From contig OY755240.1 of the NCBI GenBank assembly GCA_963576725.1, positions 11,267,878 through 11,331,877 of the forward strand: a stretch of 64,000 bases of DNA. Direction: 5' to 3'. Below the pieces are notes generated by a model, which saw only the letters and a program-made list of their open reading frames with translations, had not been told where the DNA came from and made no database searches. Below are positions 45,016-55,706 of the stretch, piece by piece. Each line of letters opens with the position of its first letter. The first letter of the stretch is position 1. The stretch is from Azorinus chamasolen. Taxonomy: Eukaryota > Mollusca > Bivalvia > Cardiida > Solecurtidae. The position numbers were made by a program, and so were the translations under genes.

Positions 45016-45607
45016 TACTCTATGATGGTATACTCTTAAACTTGGATACAGGATGAGCTTACCAGACTCATGTATTATTTTTTCCCTGTCGTGCCCTTAA
45101 CGGCTTACCTGCAGGTGCTCTGACTTCAGCAAAGTCATTGAGTACATATTTGACGGATTGTCACAGTTATTATGCTATGTTTTACATGTTGTCCTGTGTT
45201 CACCGTCGTCTATGTTGTGGGTAAGTCCAGCGGGGATACCTTTATTTACAATATTTGTAAAGCTAGGGTGACTTTGAGAGAAGTGTGAGGTTAGGACGTC
45301 CGTAAACCGGTTTAAACCCCCAGTTGTGTTTTTGCTGCTGACCGTGCCAAGGCGGTACTCTCTTTGTCACCCTTCCTTTTGTTTGCATTGCGTCTTTGTG
45401 CTTGTGGTTTGTTCATGTTGTGGAACGTTTGTCCCTGGTTCTTGTGTGTCTTTTGGTGTTTTCTGTGTTCATTTCGTGTGTGTGTGTGTGCGTGTGCGTT
45501 TGGGTGTGTGGTTGTGTGTGTGTGTGTGTCATGCTGTCTATCGGTGTTTTGGTAGTGGTTGCGTCTTGCATGTGGCTTTGCCTGCTTGACTTTACTACTT
45601 TTCCATT
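45016..45607 (+). other. Naiad type A 3' UTR, second copy
   Basis: Apparently identical to 40810-41401. It follows the TAG stop and ends at the junction with older Naiad sequence at 45608. The TG-rich tract lies at 45476-45529. A small perfect stem (tgactt / aagtca) sits at 45121-45137. Confidence 0.85.
45022..45056 (+). promoter_or_regulatory. Candidate SECIS-like element (weak)
   Basis: ATGA at 45022-45025, twelve bases, then AAA at 45038-45040, and GGATGA at 45051-45056, allow the non-Watson-Crick quartet order U.U, G.A, A.G. The helix between is short (GTAT / ATAC plus a C-G pair, with mismatches). The 5' ATGA and the AAA are conserved in both UTR types, but the 3' strand of the stem is not conserved in older copies. 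Other parts of the UTR could hold the real element. Confidence 0.25.
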
Positions 45608-46082
45608 ACATGCCAGGAATGATGTTTTCCCTGGCAAATACTTTCTGGATTAAGTTAGTAAATTTATCTTTAATTAAATTATGAGGAAGAGTTGCGTACA
45701 TAGTAAACAAATCGTACGTGCTTACAGTGGATGCAATATACCTTTTGTTCTTAAATTTGTTTAAGACTCTTGAATAGTTCTTAATAGACCAGAATATATT
45801 TATTCCAGAATTGTCATAAGTCTTATCACAGTAGAATTTTACATGTTCTTTTACCTTCGTTTTAACAAGATGTCAAAAGTATAGACAATTTAGTAGCTGT
45901 ACATGAGCTAGAATTTGCAATGAAACGCGCTTCATATGTTTTTTATGTAGTTTTGGTAACCAATACATTGTAGGAAGTTTATGTTGTGTAATTTTAATAT
46001 CGGTTCCACGTTGTTCACACTTTTTGACATGGTCTGAAACGATGGTCATTTCGTCAGTAGTAACTGAAATGTATGACTTTGC
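45608..46082 (-). mobile_element. Older Naiad, type B, RT N-terminal part
   Basis: Continuation of 38306-39714 after the young insertion. It shows 'ctggcaaatactttctggat', 'tgtttaagactcttgaatag' and 'agaatttgcaatgaaacgcg', matching 14385-15240 in order. It is cut at 46083 by the hairpin-repeat array and resumes near 47029. Confidence 0.8.
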
Positions 46083-47028
46083 GTGAGTAGTGGTGCAGTT
46101 TTAATTACTACTCATGAACAGACTCAATAAAACCGAGTCTGCAATTTTCTCATTTTGCATTTTTACTTTTGCATTCGCAGGATCACCTATTTCAGAATAT
46201 ATTTACTTCACAACAGCAGGTGTTAAGTGCTTGTGTGCGGCTGTAAAAAGTCGCCCCGTCCTTCATTCTCAGTGTTGTTACATTTTCTGATCCTTCGGGA
46301 TCATTAGTTTTGAAAATTGAATACTGCTTAAGCCGGGGCAAGGGGCGTGATTAGTGTTGCAGTTTTAATTACTACTCATGAACAGACTCAATAATTTCTG
46401 AAGGGTGGTGATCCCCCGAAAGCAAAAATTGCAACACAAAAAGAGAAAATTGCAGACTCGGTTTTATTGGGTCTGTTCAGGAGCAGTAATTGAAAGTGCA
46501 ACACTGCTCACGCCCCCTAGCACCGGCTTAAGCGGTATTCAATTTTCAGAACAAGAAGTACTGAAATTCATGATCTCGAAGGATCAGAAGGTATACCAAC
46601 ACTGAGAATGAATTACGGGCGACGTTTTACGGCCGCCAAACAAGCACTTAACGCCTGCTGTTGTGAAAATTATAAATTCTGAAGGGTGGTGATCCCCCGA
46701 AAGCAAAAATTGCAACACAAAAAGAGAAAATTGCAGACTCGGTTTTATTGAGTCTGTTCATGAGCAGTAATTGAAAGTGCAACACTGATCACGCCCCCTA
46801 GCACCGGCTTAAGCGTTATTCAATTTTCAGAACAAGAAGTACTGAAATTCATGATCTCGAAGGATCAGAAGGTATAACACTGAGAATGAAGTACGGGCGA
46901 CGTATTACGGCCGCCACACAAGCACTTAACACCTGCTGTTGTGAAGATTATAAAAACCGAGTCTGCAATTTTCTCCTTTTGCATTTTTACTTTTGCTTTC
47001 GAAGGATCACCCATTTTCAGAATATGGG
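46083..47028. repeat. CAGACTC-hairpin repeat array in both orientations, inserted in Naiad
   Basis: A + unit at 46083-46395, two - units at 46396-46675 and 46676-46945, and a + partial at 46946-47028. Each full unit is about 280 bases. The units in opposite orientation meet mid-unit, producing long inverted repeats. Flanking Naiad coding sequence ('gtatgacttt' left, 'attaataatttcctgcttca' right) is continuous across it. Confidence 0.85.
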
Positions 47029-47071
47029 TATTAATAATTTCCTGCTTCAAGACATCTATATAATGTAATCG

Positions 47072-47074
47072 TCA
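47072..47074 (-). other. Conserved TGA, equivalent of 43543
   Basis: The minus-strand reading is ACT GTG ATT ATT ATT TGA CGA TTA CAT TAT, the same context as in the young copy. Confidence 0.85.
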
Positions 47075-47500
47075 AATAATAATCACAGTATTCGATGCCT
47101 TATTAGCAGGAACATAAACGTATTTTGAATGGAAATCCTGTAAACCCTCTTTAAGATGTCTAAAATAAATTCTAGGTTTAGGTGGAAGAAGGTGTTTATT
47201 AGAGCTATAAAAAGAAATGCGTTTGTCTATTATATCAAAAATTAGTGTTTTTTTTTCAATTAGAAAGAGCATTAGACTCAACATGTTCTCTTCGACACCA
47301 TTTGATACTAAACTTTTGTAAAGCCTCTGCAATCTGAACTCGACAAGAGTTAAAATCTATCAAGAATCTATCAAGGATAATATTCTATATTTGGAACCTT
47401 TATTCAAAAGATATCGTAGACGTTTATCTTTAATTATCTCAAAATTACCAGTAATAACATAACCAGCCGGAGAATAGCAAAACTTTGAAGTGGCGCAATC

Positions 47501-47503
47501 TCA
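47501..47503 (-). other. Conserved TGA at the CxC motif, equivalent of 43129
   Basis: The minus-strand reading is CCT GAT AAT TGA GAT TGC, i.e. U-D-C, the same as the young copy. Confidence 0.88.
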
Positions 47504-48169
47504 ATTATCAGGAATGTTATCATTGATATTAAGGTCGGTCATAATTTTATTATAGTTGAAAATTGTATTTCTGATGGGTTTGTTATATTTGTAGCAGATG
47601 ATAGGTGGTTCTGTATTTTTAAAGTTTTTAGGGATAGTGTCAATCCCATTTTTGTCTCTAAAACTACTTTGGAGGCCAATAAAACCAATACCTTTATGAA
47701 TAAAAGAATTTTTTAAGAAGAATCTTTGGTGTTCAGATAATGTATTAATGTGCGGTCTGAGAACATGTAGAGTAAAGCTTTGTACCAAACTATCCGTTCC
47801 TAGGAGAGGATCTGATCTAATAACAATTTTATCGGCTTGCTCTTCAATTTCTTTATTTTAATGAAGATATAGATAAGGAGGAAAGTCTAGAAAGCAAGAC
47901 ATGTTTACCAGAAATAAGACCTAAAGTATGTAGATCAAGAATAGTCATTTTCAAACGAGAATTTTCTTTAATATTACCATTTTTACGAATGCCATTTGAT
48001 CGAGATTTGAGTTTTCTTATAGAAAAAATATCTATATCAGGATCTTTAGAAATATCTCCAGTCTGGTAAATATTATCATCCAATCCTAAAGGAAAAGATA
48101 GCATAAGCCTACTAATTACTTGCACGTGCATTTATAAATGTTGCAGTAACTTGTATCAGGTACCCGTTT

Positions 48170-48425
48170 GGTAAATAAGAGTGAAAAAGTAGTCAGGGAG
48201 GAAAGGTCGCACACAAGACGCAAAACAGTGGCACACACACACGCATGCGAGCACACACTCACGTTCACACACATTTATGTATGTGTCTGTGTGCGTCTCG
48301 GTGTGTGTCGGTGTGTGTATGTCTGTCTGTGTGTTTCGTGTGTGTTTTTGTGTATGTGTCGCATGACTATTATCGATGGAATGGTGATGATTGCGTCTTG
48401 TGTACTTGCATTGACTGGTTTTTCA
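48170..48425. repeat. CA/TG-rich junction of two Naiad type A-like tips in inverse orientation
   Basis: The left side reads as a minus-strand tip ('agtgaaaaagtagtcaggga', then CA-rich). The right side is TG-rich and ends with 'gatgattgcgtcttgtgtac', like a + tip. Together they form a loose inverted repeat. The region 48426-49535 shows nothing recognisable. Confidence 0.5.
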
Positions 48426-49539
48426 TTCATATCAACTATAATGTTTAACACTCGTGATATATTTTGCTACATCTTAACATTATCCGTTCAATGTTTACGA
48501 TGTTACAAACATGTCATAACACATACGGTTGTTTGTCAAGTGGTGGCTGTTGTATTTCAAGCAATCAAAGAAATTTATTCCTAACCTACCAAGTTCTTCT
48601 TGATTCTGCCATTTTAGGAACACCACAATGATACTCGGCTGTTAGTGTTTTAAAGAAGTAAAATAAGTTTGGTGCAGTTGAAATAACATTTGTAACAGAT
48701 CAGATTGTGAGAAAGGAGCCAACCACACTACCAAAATAACATCGTAAGGCTTAACCCTTCCCCATGAATATTAGTCTAATAATTTATTACAACAAGCATA
48801 TATACTGTTTGTTGAATGTGACAGAAAGATCTGAATCAGATACATATTGTTCCACAAACAAATAAAGCAGGCCCTGGTCATACGGTTCATTCAAGGGCTG
48901 TCTAGTGTGTATCGACTATATTTAAAAGGTATTTTAAGAGAAAAGGGCTAAAACATATATACAAACTTGTTAATAACTTTGCTCGCTGTGTACACTTCCG
49001 TTGTATTCAGATCTGATGGCAACTCCGAAATCCTCACTTTGGTCTGAAAACATGAAACAAATCAGACAAATACGCCCCAAAACATCAATGCAATTATTAA
49101 GAAATGGACTCAAACAGTTCATTCAACCAGTGTATGCTGAGTTGTCTACATATACTTACGGTCGGATGTACAGTATAACGTCTCTAAACAGGAAATCTAT
49201 TAGAGAAGGCTCTACATGTTTGGGGTGGCTGCTGACGGGAGGGTGAAAGTCATGAAGAAAACCCTTATGGGAATTTTCTTCATCACCTTTACTCTGCATT
49301 AAGCTGAAACTTGTCTCCAAGACCAACATATATTCTAACTTTAACGTCCGGTTAAGAGAGGTTGTATTCTATCTCCATGTAGATATTTGTGGTTTGCAGT
49401 ATTCGTGTAATCGGTATTCTAATGTCGATACGAGGTCCAGTAAGTCGTTGGCATTTACCTTATATTTGTTTGTATAATGTTGAAAATAGCAAATTCAGAA
49501 AATGACAAATAATGCGGTACAAAGTACATACATTTACGT

Positions 49540-50110
49540 TGACCTTTCAGATACATCACATAATATACAACGTGGTGTTTAGTACAATCATTACCGGTGA
49601 CCTGTCAGATACATCACATAATATACAACGTGGTGCATCGCATAACCCTTCGCTTGCTAATCGCGTCAATATACCTACCTGTAAATAGTGAAGACCCAGA
49701 TGAGACAGCTCCTGCTGGAGCTGTCTCATCAGGGTCTGCACTATTTACAAATTGATTTTACAATCAGTGCATTCCACAGCAGTGCTTGCACAGCGATATA
49801 CATGTACACAGTAAAGATATATGTAATTATACAACAGGGCATGGGTAAAGAAGGAGAAATGCATTTTAAAATTCAGCAAGCGAAGGGTTAATATACAACG
49901 TGGTGCTTAGTACAATCATTACCGGTGACCTGTCAGACAAATCACATATTACACAACGCGAAACTAAATACATACGCCAAGGATGACTAGTCAGATAGAT
50001 AGTATAATTAAACAACGTGGCTCTAAGTATATACACAAACGATTGCTAGTCTGGTAGAACACATGCTATCTAACGTTGTACTAAGTAAAATGGGGTAAGT
50101 TATACAAACT
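49540..50110 (+). repeat. Tandem repeat 'acaacgtggtg..accggtgacctgtcag', interrupted by a MITE
   Basis: Units with 'catcacataatatacaacgt', 'ggtgtttagtacaatcatta' and 'ccggtgacctgtcagata' occur at about 49540-49642, and decayed units continue from 49891 to 50110. The MITE at 49643-49890 sits in the array. Confidence 0.75.
49643..49890. mobile_element. MITE with ~16-bp TIRs and central 70-bp hairpin
   Basis: Ends 'taacccttcgcttgct' at 49643 and its complement 'agcaagcgaagggtta' ending at 49890. Flanking tandem-repeat sequence resumes cleanly. TA or TAA at the ends suggests a TA target duplication. The interior has the near-perfect hairpin 49680-49749 ('gatgagacagctcctgctgg' apex). No coding capacity. 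Confidence 0.8.
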
Positions 50111-50249
50111 TGATCGCCGACTTCTGTCCTTTGTCTGACGGACGATGTCAAGGACAACAGTTGTGATGAAAAGATATACAGCCCAACAAATGTTATGGAT
50201 ATACAGGAACTGAGTAGCTTGTGCCTTTTCAGATAACGGGTCAATCTAT

Positions 50250-50470
50250 AAAGGGAAAAGTAGTAAAGTCAAGCAGGCAAAGCCACATACAAGACGCAAC
50301 CACCACCAAAACATAGCATCATGCACACAACCACACACCCAATCGCACTCACACACGAGATGAACACAGAAAACATCAACACACACACAAGAACTAGAGG
50401 CAAACACTCCACAAGGAACAAAATCACAAGCACAAAGACGTAAGGCAAACAAAAGGAACTCTCACAGACT
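50250..50470 (-). mobile_element. Naiad 3' tip, type A
   Basis: 'aaaagtagtaaagtcaagca', CA-rich stretch, 'caaagacgtaaggcaaacaa'. It lacks the rest of the UTR. Confidence 0.8.
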
Positions 50471-50554
50471 CGGTGCACCATGCCAGTGTAATAATAGAAA
50501 CAGGTTCGACTACGGAAATATTTGCCTTTCCTGAAATAAAACCAATGTAAGTGA

Positions 50555-51497
50555 AACACAGATATCATAAAATTCGGAAAGCTTTTTCAAAATTCTATTA
50601 TCGATATACCCCTCATTAGTAAATATAACTGCAATTTACGGACGTTACTGCAACATGGTATTTCTCATCCAACTTTCTATTGTGATGTTATCTACAAACT
50701 TAGGAAAATTCATGGTCATATCCATTTTCACGATTTGTTTATTAAACGCATTAAAACTTTTAGGAAGCAAGGTTATGACCCTATTATATTGCAACACAAT
50801 GCATGTTTGGTTATCGACCCCTTTACAGTCGGTAGCTATGTTTTCCTCTTTGCTTGCACGATGACAGGCAGAGGGTAGTACTCTATGATGGTATACTCTT
50901 AAACCCAGAAATGGGATGAGCTTACCAGACTCATGTATTACCTTCTCTGTCGCGCCCTTAACTGCTTCCCTGCAGTTGCTCTGTCTTCAGCAAAGTCATT
51001 GAGTACATATTTGACGGACTTTCACAGTTGTTATGCTATGTTTTACATTTTGTACTGTGATTACTGTCTTCTATGCTGTGGGGAAGTCCGACGGGGATAC
51101 CTTTATTTACAATGTTTGTTTAGCTAGGGTGACTTTGAGATAAGTGTGAGGTTAGGACGTCCGTAAACCGGTTTAAACCCCCAGTGGTGATTTTGCTACT
51201 GACCGTGCCAAGGCGGTTCTCTCTTTGTCACCCTTACTTTTGTTTGTCTTGTGTCTTTGTGCTTGTGTTTTGTTCATGTTTGTCTCTGGTGCTCGTGTGT
51301 TTCTTGGTGTTTTCTGTGTTCTGTGTGGTTGTGTGTGTGTGACATGCTGTCTATTGATGTGTTGGTGGTGATTGCGTCTTGTGTGCGACTTTCTGTTTGT
51401 GTGTGTGGGTATAAATTGCTATGTTTTCTGTAGGTGTTTTGGTGATGGTGGCGTTTTGTGTGTGACTTTTCCTGCTTGACTTTACTACGTTTTCAAC
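50555..51497 (+). mobile_element. 5'-truncated Naiad, type A: RT C-terminus and 3' UTR
   Basis: It begins in the RT C-terminal region ('attctattatcgatataccc'), with the stop near 50878. The complete type A UTR follows to 'gactttactacgttttc' at about 51497. After the stop it has 'tactctatgatggtatactc', conserved with the young copy. A TG-rich tract is present but shorter. Confidence 0.85.
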
Positions 51498-52390
51498 AAT
51501 ATATATATTTAGCGACGTTGGAAGATTTCTTTGACGTTATTGATTCGCAGACATATGGTTTAAAATATAGTTTTTCTAAATTTTCTGTATTTTAAGCATA
51601 CGAGTAGGAAATGATATTCTCCTTCAATAGCGTTTATGTTACAATTGGTGCATTGTCGATAATCTATTGACCATTTGTGTATCTTCTTTACGCTATTTCT
51701 AAATCGTGTTTGCCAGTGCAGAAATTCTCAAAATATTTGTTTTGATATAACTAAGATATGTACTTGTTTGGATTCATAATTTAAAATACAATACAACGAA
51801 CGACGTCTTCAATTATTGATATTTCCTCACCAGGATTGCATACAAATATCAAGTATTCGTTTCAGATTTTTCTGAAATTTAGTTCAGTGCTCCGGTTGTA
51901 TGGAGTTGGCAATAAAACGACCCATAAGCAAATGTTTTGTTTGAATTGAAAGGCCCGATTCACCCCTCCTTATGTAATTATATGGTCTGCATGATATTTA
52001 AAATGTGTATATCACTTTTAAGATTGTATTATTTGAGTGCAGATTGCTTAGCCAATATTTAAGCAAATTATTGTGTTCTAAATCTTTTGTGGATGCCTTC
52101 CTAACTCTCCATATAGACCATCTAAATTAGTTGATAAAGATAAAGCTTTTTACAAAATCATTTGCATTGTATCAGTTCTATATATTTTTCTTAATGATAG
52201 TGCTAAATTTCCGTAATACAGTTAAAATAGATTACACCGATAATCAAAATACTTATTTTGTTTTTGTTAAATTTTGTTAAATATATCTGTCTTACAAGTG
52301 TAAATAATTTATAAAAGGTATATTTTGAATGTTATGCTGAGTGGGTTCCGTTTTCAAACAATTTCTCTCCCAAGTATTTAAAAGATTTAA
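51498..52390 (-). mobile_element. LINE relic, C-terminal region, minus strand
   Basis: The minus strand at about 51640-51500 reads NAIEGEYHFLLVCLKYRKF, the C-terminal Cys/His knuckle typical of a LINE group, and 52080-52150 resembles 62380-62420 ('ctctccatatagaccatcta'). Many stops. Probably the same family as 61770-63650. Confidence 0.6.
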
Positions 52391-52394
52391 CAAT

Positions 52395-52452
52395 ATCTAA
52401 ACAAACAACCAATAGTGGGAAGATGGAATTACCGCTTTGTCAGTGACAATAA
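52395..52452 (-). mobile_element. Short Naiad type B UTR fragment
   Basis: 'aacaaacaaccaatagtggg' and 'aagatggaattaccgctttg' match the internal part of the type B UTR. Neither the tip nor the rest of the UTR is present. Confidence 0.65.
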
Positions 52453-52454
52453 CA

Positions 52455-52915
52455 TACTTCTAAGAAATAGTATTAACATCGTTCGATCTACATGTATACC
52501 GGTATTTTTATTGTTACTTTGTTTGACATCAGCTTTAGTTATTTCTTTCTTTGTCAATATCTCCATATATTAAGGTTTCCTTGTGATTATTTATGTTTCT
52601 GCATACATGGTAGAGCTACGAAGAGCTTTAAATTGTTCATACATGTCATTTAGTTGTACTTTTTCTGCATCATGTTGGTCTCTTTCATATTGACGTTTCA
52701 CCTCTTTTCCAAACTTGTTTTGCATTTGCCTTACTGAGTTAAAATAATTGCGCTCGTTCAATTTGTTCATGCAAATTCTTTAAGGTACCTTTTATTTTTC
52801 TATAAACGTTTTTCTTATTTATTACATCTGCTTATTAGTAACTGTTTCGTTTCGCACTAATACATTCTTAACTATTTTAAAGTTCATTTCGCTAATTTGT
52901 TTAATTTAAAAAAAA
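52455..52915 (-). pseudogene. Possible LINE pre-RT linker fragment
   Basis: The minus strand at about 52770-52600 reads FNSVRQMQNKFGKEVKRQY and AEKVQLNDMYEQFKALRSS, a charged helical stretch as found between endonuclease and RT in LINE proteins. The flanks contain stops. It lies on the correct side of the LINE relic at 51498-52390 to be its upstream part with the RT deleted, but that is only suggestive. Confidence 0.3.
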
Positions 52916-53095
52916 AAGTGAAAAAAAGCAGGAATGGCCCCTTACAAAGCTCAACCATAACCAAAGCACTGATTGCTAATACGTGAGACACACACAACCA
53001 CGCACACATAAAAACACACTCGCACACACAAAAGCAAATCTCAAACCCCAACAAAATCACAAGTACAAAGCCAACACAAAGGCAAAAAACAAAAA
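52915..53095 (-). mobile_element. Decayed Naiad type A 3' tip
   Basis: 'aaagcaggaatggcccctta', CA-rich stretch and 'aaaatcacaagtacaaagcc'. Heavily diverged. Confidence 0.5.
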
Positions 53096-54085
53096 TTAAA
53101 AGTACAAATATGAGTCAGGCAAGAAGCACCACATACAACACAAACATCCTCCCGAAGAGCACCACAACAAGACAACAGTAAGTGTGCATAAACAAAGTGA
53201 CACACAACGAAAAAACAAACAAACAATAGGGGGAGATGGAAGTACTGCCTTGAAACGGTTTAAACCGTTTTAGGGGCGCACAACCTCAATCTTATTCCAT
53301 CCAACACTAAAAGACAAACAGTGTAAATAAACGCATCCCCTCTCCAACTAATCTCCAACAACCGCGATGGCAAATACAGTGGTAAATTGCATGTGGAACG
53401 GAAACATATTTAAGTGAAACAAACTGTATCCACCTATCGCTAGTGTACTCAATCACTGAGCTGCAAGCAGAGTAACTGTAGAAAAGTAATAAAAGGTACG
53501 ACAAAAACACATAACCGACGTCCTCCTTCCGTTTCCGGATTTAAGAGGTCGCCTTCATAGAGTACTAAACCTTTCTTGACGGCGTACATGAAAAAGGGCA
53601 GCGTGATTGCCAACTGTAAAAGTGTTGACAACCAGACATGCATTATTGTGTAGTACTATAGATTCATATCTCTTTTTAATGTATCTTTTTAACATATTTG
53701 ATGAACAAAGTGAGGATATGGGTATGTCCAATAAGTTTACGAAGTTTATAAATCACATCAACATAACATTCAGGATGTGAAATACCGTGTCGCAGGAGCG
53801 CCTTAAGATTACATTTGTACTTGCCAATAAGTGAGATATTTCGTTAAAAAAATATGTTTTTCTTACTTTATGATATCTATATCCTTGCTTAAGCAGCTTT
53901 TCAGTTAAAATGAGATTTCAACTATTAAAATCAACGGCTCTAGCTAAACAAATAAGTTGATATATAAACCCCGTAAGATGGGGCACGGGACCAACTCCGT
54001 CAAGATGAGGGAAATTTACAATATTAAAATCAAAATCGTCTCTTTTGTCATTAATTTTAGAAGAAATCATTCCATTGTCAATTTT
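53095..54085 (-). mobile_element. 5'-truncated Naiad, type B
   Basis: Type B tip at about 53095 ('aaaagtacaaatatgagtca'), UTR to about 53560, RT C-terminus 53560-54085 ending near 'tttagaagaaatcattccat'. It contains the undivided 'gggaaatttacaatattaaa' that is split by the TIR element at 11220/13905. Stops and indels throughout. Confidence 0.85.
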
Positions 54086-54545
54086 GCACTTATCTCAAAG
54101 TCACCCTAGTTAAACAACCAGTGTAAATAAAAGTTCCCAACGACATTGAAGACATTGAAGACGGCTAACACAGGACTCGACTGGGAAAAGGCAATATCAG
54201 AAAAGTTCATGTATGAGTCATGCAGGAAAAACCGCACAACGAAAAACACACAACGAAAAACAGCAAATGTACATGTATATAAAATATGCAAAAAGACGTA
54301 CAAAGACATATCAAACAAAAAATAGTCGGAAGATGGAAGTGCCGCCTTGGAACTGTCAGTGACAAATGTCACTGGGAATTTATACAGGCTATGGGGCGCC
54401 CAACCTCACATTTATTCCATCCCATCCCTAAAGTACAAACAGTATAAACATACATATCCCCTCTCCGGCTAAACTACGATAACCGCGATGGCAAATACAG
54501 TGTTATATCGCATGTAAAATGAAAATATATTTACAAATCAGAAAA
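54085..54545 (-). mobile_element. Naiad UTR fragments (type A piece then type B 3' end)
   Basis: Type A internal UTR ('cttatctcaaagtcacccta') at 54085-54140, followed by a type B 3' end 54205-54545 ('gtatgagtcatgcaggaaaa'). The order suggests another tandem or nested insertion. Sequence from 54546 to 55300 has no recognised feature. Confidence 0.7.
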
Positions 54546-55304
54546 TGCTTATTTGCTTCCTGTAAATAAACATACATAGTAGGGAGTCCTGCAGAGTCCA
54601 CCAGCGACATGCCTGTCATCCACGTAGTCCCAACTTCTCAAGAGAATACTCGTAGACTTGAGGTTCTAAAAGCAAAAGCATTTAAATATTCCGAATTCTT
54701 TCGGAACGCTAGGTATATGTATATACACAGGAAATATCGAGTCTGGTTCAGATATAAATGTTACAACATAAAACCATCTATTTAAAATGCCTGCAGATGT
54801 TACTCAATAATGAATTTCACATAGGTAATTATTTCAAAATAACAGATAGATGCAATAAAGACGCTTTCTTAATGACAGTACACTAATTACATTTACTCGG
54901 GATATTCCCATCTGTCTTGTTATTTCAGCACCACACTATGGAATAACAGATAACGCACACTATATGATATACCGTAATAGATACCAGCGGCCGATGTAAG
55001 ATGCATTGATTTAAACAGATTATTGAGCGTCTCCTTTATTTTCCCACAAACCCTATGTTGCAACTACTTATAAGAGTCGCATCGAAGAGGCGTGTACACC
55101 GAACAAAACAACAAAACAAGAAAACTATATATGTTATACCCATAGTTGTATTGTGTTAAAGAACTCCTTGTTTAATGAAATTACACGTAGATAATTATGC
55201 AATATTAGCATTGGCCTGTGTTACATAATTTTAACGATTATGTTCACATCATTAATCGTGAACAACTGGTCTTAAAACTGTCCCCTGTACAAAATATCGA
55301 CTCG

Positions 55305-55656
55305 GTTACTGTCTGTAGCTACGCTTCCCTCTTTGCTTGCGTGATGACAGGCCGATAGTAGTACCCTATCATGGTATACTCTTAAACCCAGAAACGGGAT
55401 GAGCTTAACAGAATCGTGTAGTGCCTATTCTCTTTCGTGCCCTTGTTGGATTCCTTGCAATAGTTCTGACTTCAGCAAAGCCATTGAGTATATATTTGAT
55501 GGACTTTCATAGTAGTAGTTATGCTTTGTTTTACATTATGTCCTGTGTTTACCGTCTTCTATTTTGTGGGGATGTCCGGCAGGGATACCTTTTATTACAC
55601 CGTGTGTTTAGCTAGTGTTACATTGAGATAGGTGTGAGGTTATGACCTCCGTAAAC

Positions 55657-55657
<1 letters not shown>
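55305..55657 (+). mobile_element. Naiad type A: last RT codons and truncated UTR, joined to a TG microsatellite
   Basis: 'ctgtctgtagctacgcttcc', stop region and UTR up to 'gttatgacctccgtaaacc' at 55657, where the following UTR ('ggtttaaaccc..') is missing and a long TG tract begins. Confidence 0.8.

Positions 55658-55706
<49 letters not shown>

Larger units (their letters stand above)
39715..45607 (+). mobile_element. Young Naiad-type Penelope-like element, head-to-tail tandem (truncated + full unit)
   Basis: Bases 39715-41401 and 43921-45607 appear identical (1,687 bp, offset 4,206), so the insertion is a 5'-truncated unit followed directly by a 4,206-bp unit at 41402-45607. Both run in the + direction. 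The second unit encodes, in order, a GIY-YIG endonuclease, a linker with a CxC-type motif, and a PLE reverse transcriptase, the permuted order that defines the Naiad clade. Canonical PLEs have the endonuclease at the C-terminus. The repeat acts as the pseudo-LTR described for PLEs. It is inserted in an older minus-strand Naiad, apparently without a long target duplication. Confidence 0.92.
47029..48133 (-). pseudogene. Older Naiad: RT N-terminus, linker and GIY-YIG C-terminal part
   Basis: Minus-strand pieces at 48131-47853 (contains LGLDDNIYQTGDISKDPDID and IRKLKSRSNGIRKN, the end of the endonuclease), 47788-47501 (SFTLHVLRPHIN, ending N-I-P-D-N-TGA-D-C) and 47332-47072 (ANKASNTVIII-TGA). 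These line up with codons about 230-575 of the young protein. Two frame interruptions and extra stops (for example in 47333-47500) make it nonfunctional. It ends at 48133 before the GIY-YIG catalytic core, so the first two TGA positions cannot be compared. Confidence 0.85.
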
